Positions 23,051 through 34,540 of a stretch of 64,000 nucleotides of DNA are shown here, one piece after another. Location of the stretch: contig NC_035443.2 in assembly GCF_002127325.2 (NCBI RefSeq), positions 120,804,462 to 120,868,461 of the forward strand, written 5' to 3'. The DNA is from Helianthus annuus (taxonomy: Eukaryota > Streptophyta > Magnoliopsida > Asterales > Asteraceae). Below the pieces are notes generated by a model. That model was not told the origin of the DNA. It did not search any database and saw nothing but the letters and a program-made list of their open reading frames with translations. How positions within the stretch are numbered: position 1 is the stretch's first letter; the number at the start of each line of letters is the position of its first letter. The translations under genes and the position numbers were made by a program.

Positions 23051-24190
23051 CTAGGGACCTAACGACCTGCAAGGCATGTAACAACGAGTCAACAACAAAG
23101 TTGAGTGAATTCATAGTTGGTTCGCTGGCTTACTAGCCGTGGGGGTTACCCCATAGTTGTAGTTGTTCTACCCAAGGAGAACGAACGTACGTAATCTACC
23201 CAAGGAGAATACGCAGGATTTTATAGTGGCATCCTACCTACGGAGGATGGCCGTACATATCCTACCCAAGGAGAATATGTAGGAATTAATACTGTTGGTA
23301 TCCTACCCACGGAGGATGGTCGTGCCTTGTAGAAAGTGTGAACTCACCTTTGCTTTTGCTTTGCTCGGTAGATAAACAAAATGGTTACTTGAGCTATCTA
23401 CTTTGATTTGTAAGTGTATGGGGTAGAGTTTAGCTTACTGATAAGCCTAATAACCTAATTTAAACAATAATGCACACGAAACTAGGTAAGTAACTTAATA
23501 CCACATTTACGATAAATCACGAGATCAAACCCTCACAACGAATGACAAAGTGCGATACTTAAACATCCAGCGGATTCGCAATGAATGACAGAGTATAGCC
23601 CGAGTTCGGACAACACTCAAACATCCTGTCGGAATCACGACGAATGACAAAGTATAACCCTAATTTGAGTAGCACTTAAACATTCATCGGATAGTTTCAA
23701 TCGACCGGACATTGAATCGTAATAGCGATCGAATTATTACCCTGTTTTGCGGCAGAAATTCGAGATTGTGTGTGTTTTAGTAGTAATCAGACGATATTTT
23801 AGTGCACAGAACGAATTTTAACGTCGTTCCAACGCAGAATTCTAAGTCCCAAACTCCTCTATTTATACTTAAAATTTGACCTCCTCGCGTGACGTGAGGG
23901 GTCACCCTGGGGCTACGCGTGACGCGAAGGGCAACACTCTACCATAGAGTAGCCACGTGTCCAACTAGCTTAGCTGAGTTGACGGATCTTAAAAATTCGA
24001 TTTTGACAGCGAGTTATGAGGATAATCATCAAGTAAGGAATACCCCCCCTGAGTTTTAGGGGCCCTGATCCTAATTCTGATTGTTCTGAAAATTTTAGGG
24101 TTTGTGCAGAATCACTTGGGGATCTTAATTAGGGTTTCCTTTTGGATAATAAATCATAAGAAATAGTAATTTTTAATGAGGGTTGTTACA
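23051..24190 (-). repeat. LTR (5' LTR, minus orientation), second piece
   Basis: Continues the LTR begun at 13611. Relative to the copy at 11785 it has about 29 extra bases near 23914-23942, containing 'gcgtgacgcgaaggg' (which resembles the neighbouring 'gcgtgacgcgagggg'). Confidence 0.9.
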
Positions 24191-24557
24191 TTTAATGTTG
24201 AAAGGCTATTTGAAGGTTAGGGCGCGTTGAGTTTTCGTCGAACAACCGTTTGAAAGTTGGGGGGTGGGGTGGGGTGGGAATAGTATGGCTCAAATCAACA
24301 CTCAATTAAGTTTCCAATCCCGATCTGGTTTTAAAGAAACCAGTTTTAACTTCTGATGACTGATACTTAAACCGATTGGATTAAATAGAGCTAAAGAAAC
24401 TAAACAAACAAACAAACTACTGATATGAAAACAAAAAAGATCCCATTGGTTATATAAACAGTTCCATTAGTTTGAGTAATTCTCAACAATTTATTTAATT
24501 ATATGTTGTTATCCTAGAAGTTAAAGGTGATCATTTATGGAGTTGGATTTATTGCAG

Positions 24558-24634
24558 CCGCTGACGTTTGATTTCGTGAACGCTTCTGGAATTGATGACT
24601 ACGGTCTCCTCAGATGGCATGCTATTCAGAGAAG
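24558..24634 (+). pseudogene. Captured exon-like segment, parent gene not recognised
   Basis: A 77 bp open segment follows an acceptor (tttattgcag) and precedes a donor (AGAAG|gtaccc). It reads P-L-T-F-D-F-V-N-A-S-G-I-D-D-Y-G-L-L-R-W-H-A-I-Q-R-R. The composition and splice signals look like a real plant exon. I cannot name the family. Confidence 0.5.
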
Positions 24635-24683
24635 GTACCCATAACGATTATTAGTTGTGTTCGGCTGTTCGCTATTCCTGATA

Positions 24684-25001
24684 CTAAAAATACAAACATG
24701 ATTTTTTTCTTCTTTTTTGTGTGTTTTGGAAACAGGGGTTCATATTAACAAGCTGCCTTCTTCCCACGTAGCATTTCCTGACAACCCTCGACAATGTCAC
24801 CGACCCCTCCACGTTTTCCATCAAAACACTATCACTGGTTACTTCTTCAACAGAGGGTTTCTTCTTATTACCTGAACCTGTATCATCTGAACTGTGTTGA
24901 CTGACCCTGTATGTGTTGTTACAATAAGATTTAATTAGGATTTTTTTTTTATTTTGAAAATTGATCGGTTCAGTTTTGATCACCTTAGATGGTTTTGTCA
25001 T
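24684..25001 (-). pseudogene. Captured gene fragment, inverted copy
   Basis: The minus-strand frame contains S-S-D-D-T-G-S-G-N-K-K-K-P-S-V-E-E-V-T-S and S-R-V-V-R-K-C-Y-V-G-R-R-Q-L. It matches the plus-strand fragment at 11488-11640 with a few substitutions and runs about 40 residues further. Its N-terminal part runs into unrelated sequence, so the 105-codon frame as a whole is not a gene. Confidence 0.6.
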
Positions 25002-25112
25002 CTGAGGCTATGATGGCGAGATCTGGCGTGTTGTTGCAACATGCCCTAATCGTTGCCGGCTGCCGTTCGCGACTGTTCTAGGTAGCGTTGGGTGTAATCG
25101 ATGTTTGGTTGA
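24990..25112. repeat. Copy A (first part) of a roughly 820 bp duplicated segment
   Basis: It matches 33660-33790 (phrases 'tctggcgtgttgttgcaac' and 'tcgttgccggctgccgttc'). It is cut at 25112 by the LTR element and continues at 32599. Confidence 0.8.
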
Positions 25113-25865
25113 TGTTAGGATCGGAGGCTGTCATGATTGTGTTTGTTTGTATAAAATGAACATTCAGAATATATGAAATGATGTAAAGTGCAGCGGAAAT
25201 GAATACAAACTTTGTAAACACAATCAAGGAAGAAAATAGTTTGATAAACAATTGCTTTCCATTAAGTTGAATGATTAAAGCAAATGATTACAGCATGTTT
25301 ACAAAACTAAGCTCCCCCTCAGCATGATACCTCAGGTTGGTTGCACAAGATGAAAGGATTGGATTGAGGAGGAGAACTCACTCAAGACGATCAAATGTAA
25401 CAGTACAGAGTACTGTTCCATTTATAGACAATCCAATCCACTGACGCATCAAAGCCGACGTCACCATGAAAGTGACATCTAACAACCTAACAAACTCTAT
25501 CTACTGATCTATACAACTACTGCTTTGCTAACTACTGAAATTACATTGAATTACATGAGATAAATATAAACTGCTGCTGCATCCTTCCACTGCTGTGAAC
25601 CCAGCAGTACTTGTCATGATCAGCAGTGCTTGAACCAAGGCAATAGATTGAGCAGCAAAGCTTTTAGTCTTCATCAGTCCTTGTGTAGGATCATCAGTTG
25701 TAGGTCAGCAGATGTTTATAGAAGCAGTACTTTGGAGCATATCAGATGTTTGAGCCACATTCAAGGGGAAAGCAAAGTGTAAACTGCTGTTTATTTGTAG
25801 TCCACTGATGTGATCCGATTTTGGCTTTACATTTTCTGTTCCTCTGGTAGGGTTCAATCCCAACA
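25113..25865 (-). repeat. 3' LTR (minus orientation)
   Basis: Carries many CAGCAGT/ACTGCTG words and a TATA-like site (TATAAAT on minus, about 25408-25414). Its mate is 31832-32593. Confidence 0.92.
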
Positions 25866-25901
25866 ATCTCCCCCTGGAACAGATAATGCCAAAACCCTTC
25901 A

Positions 25902-28900
25902 TTATTCAGGATCTTTATTTCTCATCAAGAGTTCCTTAGCTTGTTTCTTAAATTCAGCTTCAAATTCCTTGGAACTCTGATCATCTTCATCCCTACACAG
26001 TGTAAGTTCAAGGAGATCCTGCAAATCTTCAACACTAAGGCCTAGTGCTACTTTCCTTGATATGTACTTCACTTCACCATTGGTTCTGACAAGAGTCAAT
26101 ACGTGGGTCTTTTGATCAGATATCCACTTTAGTATTTTTAAACCAAATGGGTTTCTTGGGAGAGATTTATTCTTAGATGAGTTGGGGGATGATGGCCTTG
26201 TAAACACTTACAGACTTTCAGACATTCTTTTGAAGGCTTCTTCAATGACTTTGTTTGCTGCAGCTATGTCTTCTGTAGTTTCTTGTTCAATAAGCTCTTG
26301 CCTTTCAATTTCTGACATGTCTGTTGCAGTGTTTGGTGATGCAGGTTTGTTTAATACCTTCTTAACAAGGTTTTGAAGCTTTGTTGAGCTGTCTTCTTTT
26401 AGACCCATTTTCATGATGGTGTTCTTGAAGTACTCTGCTTCTCTTTCTTTGACCTCTTCCTCAGTCAGCTGTTTACCTTCTTTTTGGTCTGACACAAAAA
26501 TAGGATTGTCTGCTGATTTGAACATTGTTTTGAGGTTTTCAATCTGCTGTTCAAGTTTCATCATATGTTCTCATTTCTTTGAAGCACTTGAAGCAGTTAT
26601 CTTTATTTTCTTTAGCCTTTTATAGGCTTCATCTGTCTGCTGCCTGGACCATTTTGATATGGCTTCAGCAGTATCCATTTTTGCATCCACCAGCTCCTTT
26701 TTCTTTCCTTTGTACTCAACAGTGAGGTCAGCAATGAGCTTTTTGTATTTGCTCTAGTTTGGAGCATTTTTCTTCTTTGTAGGATCATTCTTGATTCTTT
26801 GAATCCTTTCTGCCTCATGCTTTAAAGCAACTAATGGCCATTCTTTAAACTGATGTTCTTCAGCAGGATAGAATTTCTCTTTCATGATGTAGGCTAGATA
26901 TTGTTCTCTTAACCTTTTCTTTTGATGAGCCTTTTCTTTGAGTAGCTATTGTGCAAACTCTTCTATCTGCTTTACTTTTGTGAAGTAGAACTCCAGTCTT
27001 TTAGCAATGCCTTCGTTACTCAGACCTTCACTTTCACTGTCAACCTTAGCTTTTACTTTAGCTTGCCTTGCCTTGATCTTGAGATAATCATCCATATCTT
27101 CTGGTGCCATGTAGCCTATGAGTGAGGAGAATCTTCTTTTTGAAGGATCCTCTTCTGTATAGAATTGCCTCATCTCATTTTTGATAGCTTCAAGTTCCAG
27201 TGGATATTTTGCAGCATTTGGATCATGTATCCCTTCATCGGCAGAGATTGGCTTTCTTTTTCTACTAAAGAGCTTTGGTTGTGGTATGGGAAAGGTTAGA
27301 GCAGTGGTGGATGGTTGACTAACAACTGTTGAAACAACTGGTGTCTCAACTGCTGTTGTCATTACAACTACTGATGTATCAGCAGATGTCTTCTGCTTTT
27401 GAGCAGGGGTTATGATGGCAGTTGTTTGTGTGGTGATCAGTGGTTGACTAACAGTAGTTGAAACAACTGGTGTTTCAACCACTGTTGCCATTACAACAGA
27501 TGTTGTAACATCTGTTGTCTTCTGCTTTTTAGCAGGGGGTGATAATGGTTTGGCTGTTTGTGATGGTAATGGTGGTTTTTGTGCTGTAGACACAGATGGT
27601 GGTGGAACAGTAGTTGTGGTGGTGTGTGGTGATGTGGTGTGTGTTGATACTGCAGTTTTGGTTTGGCTACTTTCTGGCTCAACATACATACCATCATCAA
27701 TTCCCTTTTTCTTCCACTTGATCTTCTCCCCCTTTTTGGCATTATCTGAGAAGGGTTCGTTCATGAAGAGAACAGTGGAGGGAACTTTTCCAGAGGCACT
27801 TTGAATGTGAGCCTTTATAGCTTTTATATCCGCCTGAGTATCTTTGAATCTTGATTCCACCATGTTAGTCAGCTTTTGAACATGTATGGCATGCTGCTGA
27901 TCTGCCATCTGCTTTTGTCTTTCCAGCTGTGGTTGAAAAAGATTCCATAACTCATTTGCAGCAGGTGCTTGTTGAGCAGATGCTTGAGCTGGAGGAGCAG
28001 TAGATTGGGCTTTCTGAGCTTTTAATAGCTATTGCACCATATCTGTTATTTCAGCAACTGAAGTTTCAAGGTTTTCGACCCTGCCCGTCAATTCCTGATA
28101 TCTTGAATCATCACCTGAGTTAGCAGGATCATCTGAATCCCCACCAGCAGTGGTTTTACCAATGAATGACTTAGGAACAGTGTCCCAAAAATCAGCCATT
28201 GATGCCCCTTGTTCTTGGTACTGGGTACTTCTTTCTTCAGCACTTGATAACCTTTTGATGTTGCCAGTAGTCAAAACAAACTCACTGGTGGTTCTCAGTG
28301 GTGCTATAGAAGAAATTGCCTTCAAGGGAGTCTTACTAATTAAACCACTGTCCAAGTGTAAACCTGTAGATTCAACACTTGTAGTGGCTGCTCCACTTGA
28401 ACTACTGACAGGAATTACTTGTAATTCCTGCAGTGTAACCTCCTCAATTGTTGCTGGGATAACAGAGATATCAACATCAGACCCAGTCACTTGTGGAAGT
28501 ATACTATCAATGATAGGTGATTGAGAGGAACTGGTTTGTGTCTGAGTAATAGCATCTATATGCAACAAAGGTTTTATTGATTGTTGGAATGTGATGGGTG
28601 AGGGTAAAGGGGTTGAAAGAGACATGTCCTTGGGATCAGGACTGTGGAAGATGGAACCGAGTGGGTCTAGAGCTTCATATTGTGGGGTCCCTGTGCTTAC
28701 AACTTGATCCTTTTGAGAGGATGCAAGAGGAGTTTGAGGCTGGGGTTGAGATCTTTCTTCCAACTGCTGTGAGGAAGTAGCAGCAGTGGTTATTGGTGAC
28801 TTTTGTGCTATCACTGGCATTGTCTCTGGGATCTCATCTTCTAGAGTTGCCTTTGGTGTGGGTTTGGTGGGTTTTCTGGATGTTTTTCTTTTTGTCTTTT

Positions 28901-29753
28901 TGGTGGCAGGTGTGGGTTTCAAAACAGTGGGTGTGCTGCTTTGATCACCTGGAGCAGTGGGCTCAGCAGCAGATACCTGAGGAGCAGTTTCATCTGCTAA
29001 ATTCTGCTCAGACACCTCTGCTTTTGTTTTTATTGGTGCCAACATTCTTGAGAATGTTTCAGGTGTTAAACAGTTTATTTTAAAAGAGGCACCTTGTTTG
29101 GGCAATTCTGCGTCTTCCTTTACAAATTTTTGTTCAAAATAATAGCTTAGAAGTCGTGGAAAGAGCAGAAATGCTTTATTATCAACGTTTGTTACCAAAT
29201 CATCAAATATTTCCTGGGAGTAATTAAAGTTTTCATTGTTTAAAATTGCATACCCCAGGCATTGAATTTTTGTTGGTATTTCATTAAAAGACGTTGTTTT
29301 ATTAGAAACATACATTAACAGTGTGTGAAACAAAAATCTGGGTGCAGAAGGAAAATAGCCTTTTTGTAAGGTATCCCTTTTAGGTTGCTCTGCATAGCCC
29401 CTGTTTATGAAATCCTTTTTCAACTCGTCTTTAGAAAATGAGGTTTTTCCTTTCAAATCATCGAGTTTAAAGATTTCAGAAATGGATTGTGGAGAGATTT
29501 GAACCTTCTTACCCTGTATCGAGGAGTTGATGGCTGTGATGATGTCTCCTTGTTTTTCAAGGGTGGCATTCTTCCAGAACTCTCTCTGGGTTTGAAGATA
29601 AATGGGAGCGTCTGTTGTTATCAAAGTTTTGTACTTCGATGCAGATAGGATGTCAATGATGGAGTTGAAAGTGTCGTCGGTTGAGGGTTTTGTGAGTATT
29701 CCCAAATAGTTGTGAGGAGCTTTGAATGGTATTTCACCTGGTTCGACAGCCAT
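25902..29753 (-). pseudogene. Long retroelement ORF of unknown function, five premature stops
   Basis: One frame of about 1283 codons from ATG 29753 to the stop at 25902. The N-terminal 250 residues (I-I-D-I-L-S-A-S-K-Y-K-T-L-I-T, then I-Y-L-Q-T-Q-R-E-F-W, Q-K-G-Y-F-P-S-A-P-R-F-L-F-H-T-L) resemble a family widespread in Asteraceae retroelements that automated annotation often labels 'synaptobrevin, longin-like'; the true role is unknown. The middle (about 260-880) is Ser/Thr/Pro-rich and low in complexity. The C-terminal third is Lys/Glu-rich with coiled-coil character. Stops interrupt the frame at 28029 (TAG), 26946 (TAG), 26754 (TAG), 26571 (TGA) and 26208 (TAA). Each is one C-to-T step from a Gln or Arg codon. 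No protease, RT or zinc knuckle is present. Confidence 0.75.
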
Positions 29754-31817
29754 TTGAGTGGCGTCTTAAGGAGCGGATGAGGAAGATGATTTTGATTTTG
29801 GTTTCGATTTTGATTTCGTCATTTTTTGATGAAGAAGATCGAAGAGAGTTTTTGTGAAGAAGAGTGGGAAACTGCTTTGTGAAGAGAATATTTGGAATTC
29901 AATTCGACAGTGTGAGCCCCTGTTTGGGTTTAATCAGGGTTTTATTTTAGGGAGAAAGTGAATGCTGATGTGGCAACGGTTATAATGATCTGACGGCTAA
30001 AAACTGACCACGTGCCAACCCCTGATGAAATGGTAAATAATGGAGGACAGTTGTTTTGACAACCACTGATGGATCAAGCATCAGTAGTTACAACGGTAAT
30101 GAAATGAAGCAGTGGGTGTATCAGTGGATGGAACAATGATTTTAAACATCAGTGTTTTTGAAGAGCAGAGGTTGACTATCAGCAGTGGACAGACTTTAGA
30201 GAGCAGATGTTGAGGCACAACAGCATTTTAGGTACAACAGTGGTAGAAAATAAAATGAAGACTTTTATTGCAACAACTGATAGTGCAGCAGTGTTTTAAC
30301 TTTTGACAAATAATGTTAGCATCTGCTTGTTCAGATGTAGAAATTGATTTTGTCTTGTGAAAGCACAATATCTTGTCTAAACATCTGTTGAGCACCAGAG
30401 ATGCTATTCTTAACAAAATACATTTTAGATGTATATTATCAAGATTAAATTGCCAGCAGTTATCTACAGAAATTTTGTTCAAGGTTTTGCCAAATGTCCA
30501 TTATTCCAGACAGTGGTTTAGCATCCCAGATGATGAAGACATTTCTACTAGAGCTACTCATTTTGTGTCTAATTACTTGAAGTAGAACATGAGTGTCTCA
30601 GTAGTTCAAAATCAATTTGCAATCAATTTATGATCTGTGATAACCAAACTTGAGCTTAACATGACCTTGATATGTGTGCCATTTCCTTTTGATCAGATTT
30701 AGGATAGTAATTTCACACAAAAAAAGGAAATTGCATCCTGACCAGAGAAGAACTTTTACTATCAAAAATGAGTAAAAGTACAAAATATATTTTATAAAAA
30801 GTAATATATATCTGGTTTTATTTAGATAAAAACACCTAAAAAAGATTTAAGGGATGTTTTGAAAAATCATCAAAAGGATCTGACAGCTTTTCAAATAAGT
30901 TCATGATCATATTATTCCCAAGTTATTTTGACCATTGTTTGGGGTCATTTTCTTGTTAATTGATTGTAAATTCTTCTTTTAAGAACAATCACTGGAGATG
31001 CCATTGTTACCTGAACAATTCCTGTATTTAATAAAAGCACACAGTTGCATGATTCCACTGATTACCCAAACTTTGACCTCATAAGTGTTTTATGCTTCTC
31101 TCTTTTTCTTTTGGATTCAAAAGTTTTGAGATAACCACACTTTGAGATTTGTTCATTTTCCCTTTTTACCCTTCCCATTCACAAGTATAGAAATACTCAC
31201 CGAGAAATGTTATTTTGAAGAAGTTTAGTCCAGAATCATTTTGAGGTAATGTTTTGAGAGATCTGGCCACATTTGTGTATGTTTTATTACCAGATCTCAC
31301 ACTACGTATGATTTGGACTGTTTTGACACCTTATTTTCTTAATGTGTTTTGACAAAGTTGATTTGGTCCTTTTGAGGATTCTCAACTTGCCTTTGAGCAC
31401 ATAAGAAGTTTTGACTAAAGCTTTATTTCCCTCTTTCTATGTCAGCAGAACACTAGTGTTTAAATGAACATAGGTTTTGCTTATCTGAGGTGCATACTTT
31501 AGTGTAAAATATGAAAACATCACAAATTTCATAACAACAGTTGAAATCAATTTTGAATGAAGATGAACACACCATAGTTACCAGATGAGTTTACAGATCT
31601 GGGAATTATGAGTGATTTATGCATGACATCACCAGTTGTATGAGATTTGTGAATTTTATGACATCTTGGTTGTTTTACAGAGCTTTTGAGTCATCATTTT
31701 GAACATGATTTCTCGTTACTCTGTTTTTCAACTGAAATACGACCAACCTTAGTATCAATGAATTGTGAGCTGAACTGTTATGTCAAATTGATTGTTAGAT
31801 CGAATTTGACTGTCCAA
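29754..31817 (-). other. Non-coding leader of the element
   Basis: About 2 kb between the PBS and the ORF start, with no open frame of note. About 30040-30300 is dense in the words CAGCAGTGG, CAGATGTT and ATCAGTGG, the same vocabulary as in the LTRs. The rest is AT-rich with 'ttttgag' words. Confidence 0.6.
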
Positions 31818-31829
31818 GCTCTAATACCA
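31818..31829 (-). other. Primer binding site of the element
   Basis: GCTCTAATACCA on plus, i.e. TGGTATTAGAGC on minus, 2 bp inside the 5' LTR edge. It is an initiator tRNA-Met-type site with one change from TGGTATCAGAGC. Confidence 0.88.
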
Positions 31830-31831
31830 AT

Positions 31832-32593
31832 TGTTAGGATCGGAGGCTGTCATGATTGTGTTTGTTTGTATAAAATGAACATTCAGAATATATGAAATGA
31901 TGTAAAGTGCAGCGGAAATGAATACAAACTTTGTAAACACAATCAAGGAAGAAAATAGTTTGATAAACAATTGCTTTCCATTAAGTTGAATGATTAAAAT
32001 ACAAAGCAAATGATTACAGCATGTTTACAGAACTAAGCTCCCCCTCAGCCTGATACCCCAAGGTTGGTTGCACAAGATGAAAGGATTGAATTGAGGAGAA
32101 GATCTCACTCAAAAACGATCAAATGTAACAGTACAGAGTACCGTTCCATTTATAGACAATCCAATCCACTGACGCATCAAAGTCGACGTCACCATGAAAG
32201 TGACATCTAACAACCTAACAAACTCTATCTACTGATCTATACAACTACTGCTTTGCTAACTACTGAAATTACATTGAATTATATGAGATAGATATAAACT
32301 GCTGCTGCATCCTTCCACTGCTGTGAACCCAGCAGTACTTGTTATGATCAGTAGTGCTTGAACCAAGGCAGTAGATTGAGCAGCAAAGCTTTTAGTTTTC
32401 ATCAGTCCTTGTGTAGGATCATCAGTTGTAGGCCAGCAGATGTTTATAGAAGCAGTACTTTGGAGCATATCAGATGTTTGAGCCACATTCAAGGGGAAAG
32501 CAAAGTGTAAACTGCTGTTTATTTGTAGTCCACTGATGTGATCCGGTTTTGGCTTTACATTATCTGTTCCTCTGGTAGGGTTCAATCCCAACA
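31832..32593 (-). repeat. 5' LTR (minus orientation)
   Basis: The mate of 25113-25865. It contains an extra 'atacaaa' near 32000. Confidence 0.92.
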
Positions 32594-32598
32594 GTTGA

Positions 32599-33285
32599 TG
32601 ATAATTAGATCGATGTCACCTAAGGGATATTCAGTCAATGATATTGATGAGATGCTTCTCACTTGAGACTAAAACTATGATGAAGCAAACGTCTGCCAGA
32701 ATATACGCGAGGTCTGGCATTTTCAAATCATTTGTATTACTTTAGCAAATCATTTAGTGTTGACTTTGATGATGAATAAAAATGAATGCAAAGTGCATTT
32801 TTCTTGTCCTTTCAACATGAGGCTATGATGATTTTGTAGATCTGAGTAAAAATTGAATGAAGATAGCATTATGGTATGGCAAATTCGTAGGATGGCAGTT
32901 GTTCATGCAACCTCTCTTGCAGCCATGGTGTTGTCATCTTTATGCACAATCTGAGCCTGGCATTCTGACAATATAAATGTTTTGCAACTTCACCATGAAT
33001 GACCTTCGCCGACGCTGTGTTGGTGATTAAGGTTTTGAAAAGGGATCGTGTATAATTGTTGTCACATCTATACAAGAAAATGGAGTTTGCAAAATTTCAG
33101 AGATGCCTATTTTGCTGTATGTGAGGACGCTGGTAAGTTTTCCAATTTTTCGTTTGTAGATTGGTCATATAAATTGACGTTTGGACCTGATTCCTGTGTT
33201 TTGTTTTACATGTGGTCGTGTGGCTATGGTGGTTTTACCAACAGATCTTGGTGAATTAGATCCACTGCATGTGATGTTGCTACTG
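32599..33285. repeat. Copy A (second part) of the duplicated Helitron segment
   Basis: It matches 33800-34530 (phrases 'aatatacgcgaggtctg', 'ttgaaaagggatcgtgtata', 'ggtaagttttccaattttt'). Intron-like donor and acceptor signals suggest captured gene pieces on plus. The minus frame 32869-33075 has no recognised motif. Confidence 0.75.
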
Positions 33286-33510
33286 AGGTACTGTTATTAT
33301 ATACTATATTATTTTGATTAAATTGTATTTATAATATGATCAGCATAGACGATGTGGCATATCTCAGAGGTTGACCCGTAAGCAAAGTGAGGTCATCTTC
33401 TGAGAGATGACCTCATTTTGCTTACGTGTCAACTTCTGAGATATGTCACATTGTCAATGCTGATGTCATAAATCCAATTTAATCAAAATAATATTGTATA
33501 TAATGATTTT
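33285..33510. repeat. Palindrome built from two Helitron 5' termini
   Basis: Arms of roughly 100 bp are centred near 33408. The right arm (GATGACCTCATTTTGC... through 'tgctgatgtcata') matches the Helitron 5' region at 8326-8390; the left arm is its reverse complement. Further right (33571-33640), sequence matching 8500-8580 appears in reverse complement. It looks like a head-to-head join of Helitron starts. Confidence 0.75.
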
Positions 33511-33650
33511 GTAGATTAAAGTGTCCTTTCAAAACGAGTCTATGATGATTTTGTAGATTAAAGTGTCAAGAAGAAAGAGAGAGATGGATATTTGGTTACT
33601 TCTCACAGGTACATTTAATGCACAAAACAACTTGAACGTCTCTACTTAGA

Positions 33651-34540
33651 CCGATGAAGATAATTTTGTCATCTGAGGTTACGATGGTTAGATCTGGCGT
33701 GTTGTTGCAACATATAAAGCATCGTTGCCGGCTGCCGTTCGCGGCTGTGCTAGGTAGAGTTGGCTGTAATCCATGTTCGGTCGATGATTATGCCATCGCT
33801 GTCACATAAGACAACGTTTTTTTAGATTGTAAGTGATATTCTGTCAATGATGTTGATGAGATGGTTCTCACCTGAGACTAAAACTATGGTGTTTTCCAAG
33901 AATTCTATGGTTGACGGTGCTCCCAGAGTGTTTTGGTAGTAAGCTAGGGTTCCGGGCACTTTCCAGTAACTTAGATGCATTTCCGATGAAGCAAATGTCG
34001 GCCTGAATATACGCGAGGTCTGACATTTTGCAATCATTTGTATAGTTTAATAAATCATTTAGTGTTGACTGTGATGGTGAATAAAAATGAATGTAAAGTG
34101 CATTTTTCTTATCCTTTCAAGATGAGGCTATGATGGTTTTGTAGATCTGAGTAAAAATTGGATGAAGATAGCATTATGGTATGATAAGGTTGTAGGATGG
34201 CAGTTGTTCATGCAACCTCTCTTGCAGCTATGGTGTTGTCATCTTTATTCACAATCTGAGCCTTGCATTCTGAAAATGCAAATGTTTTGCAAGTTCACTA
34301 TGAATGACCTTCGCTGACGATGTGTTGGTGATTAAGGTTTTGAAAAGGGATCGTGTATAATCGTTGTTACATCTATACAAGAAAATGGAGTTTGGGTGGT
34401 CTGAGATGCCTATTTAGCTGTATGTGATGATGCCGGTAAGTTTTCCAATTTTTAGTTTGTAGATCGGTCATATAAATTGACGTTTGTAACCGATTCCTGT
34501 GTTTTGTTTTACAGGTGTTCGTGTGGCCAGTTTACTGTGA
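33651..34540. repeat. Copy B of the duplicated Helitron segment
   Basis: An uninterrupted relative of copy A (24990-25112 plus 32599-33285). It is diverged by scattered substitutions and includes about 80 bp near 33895-33980 missing from copy A. Confidence 0.75.

Larger units (their letters stand above)
11785..24190 (-). mobile_element. Short-internal (LARD/TRIM-like) LTR retrotransposon, split by a nested chromovirus
   Basis: Two LTRs with TGT...ACA ends flank only about 484 bp of internal DNA (13127-13610). Orientation is minus. The primer binding site, complementary to initiator tRNA-Met, reads GGCTCTGATACCA on plus at 13595-13607, next to the right-hand LTR. A polypurine tract (AAGGTGGGGAGAA on minus) abuts the left-hand LTR. 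The internal remnant ends like the tail of a chromovirus pol frame but holds no domain, so the element is non-autonomous. The right-hand LTR is split at 13840/23051 by the chromovirus. The outer flanks (gattt/tttaa) do not form a clean 5 bp duplication, so an outer end may have been altered. Confidence 0.82.
25113..32593 (-). mobile_element. Non-autonomous LTR retrotransposon encoding a longin-annotated-type protein
   Basis: 7481 bp with LTRs at 25113-25865 (753 bp) and 31832-32593 (762 bp), ends TGTTAGG...CCAACA on plus. The perfect 5 bp target duplication GTTGA lies at 25108-25112 and 32594-32598. Minus orientation is shown by the PBS at 31818-31829 (TGGTATTAGAGC on minus, initiator tRNA-Met type) and a polypurine tract at 25866-25876. 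The interior has a 2 kb non-coding leader and one long reading frame, with no protease, integrase, RT or RNase H. It would depend on a partner element. The LTRs differ by a 7 bp indel and roughly 20 substitutions by eye, so it is older than the chromovirus. Confidence 0.92.

Noticed and set aside
32869..33075. 68-codon minus frame in the Helitron segment
   Set aside because: Splice-like signals in this segment favour the plus strand, and the diverged copy B does not keep the frame open.
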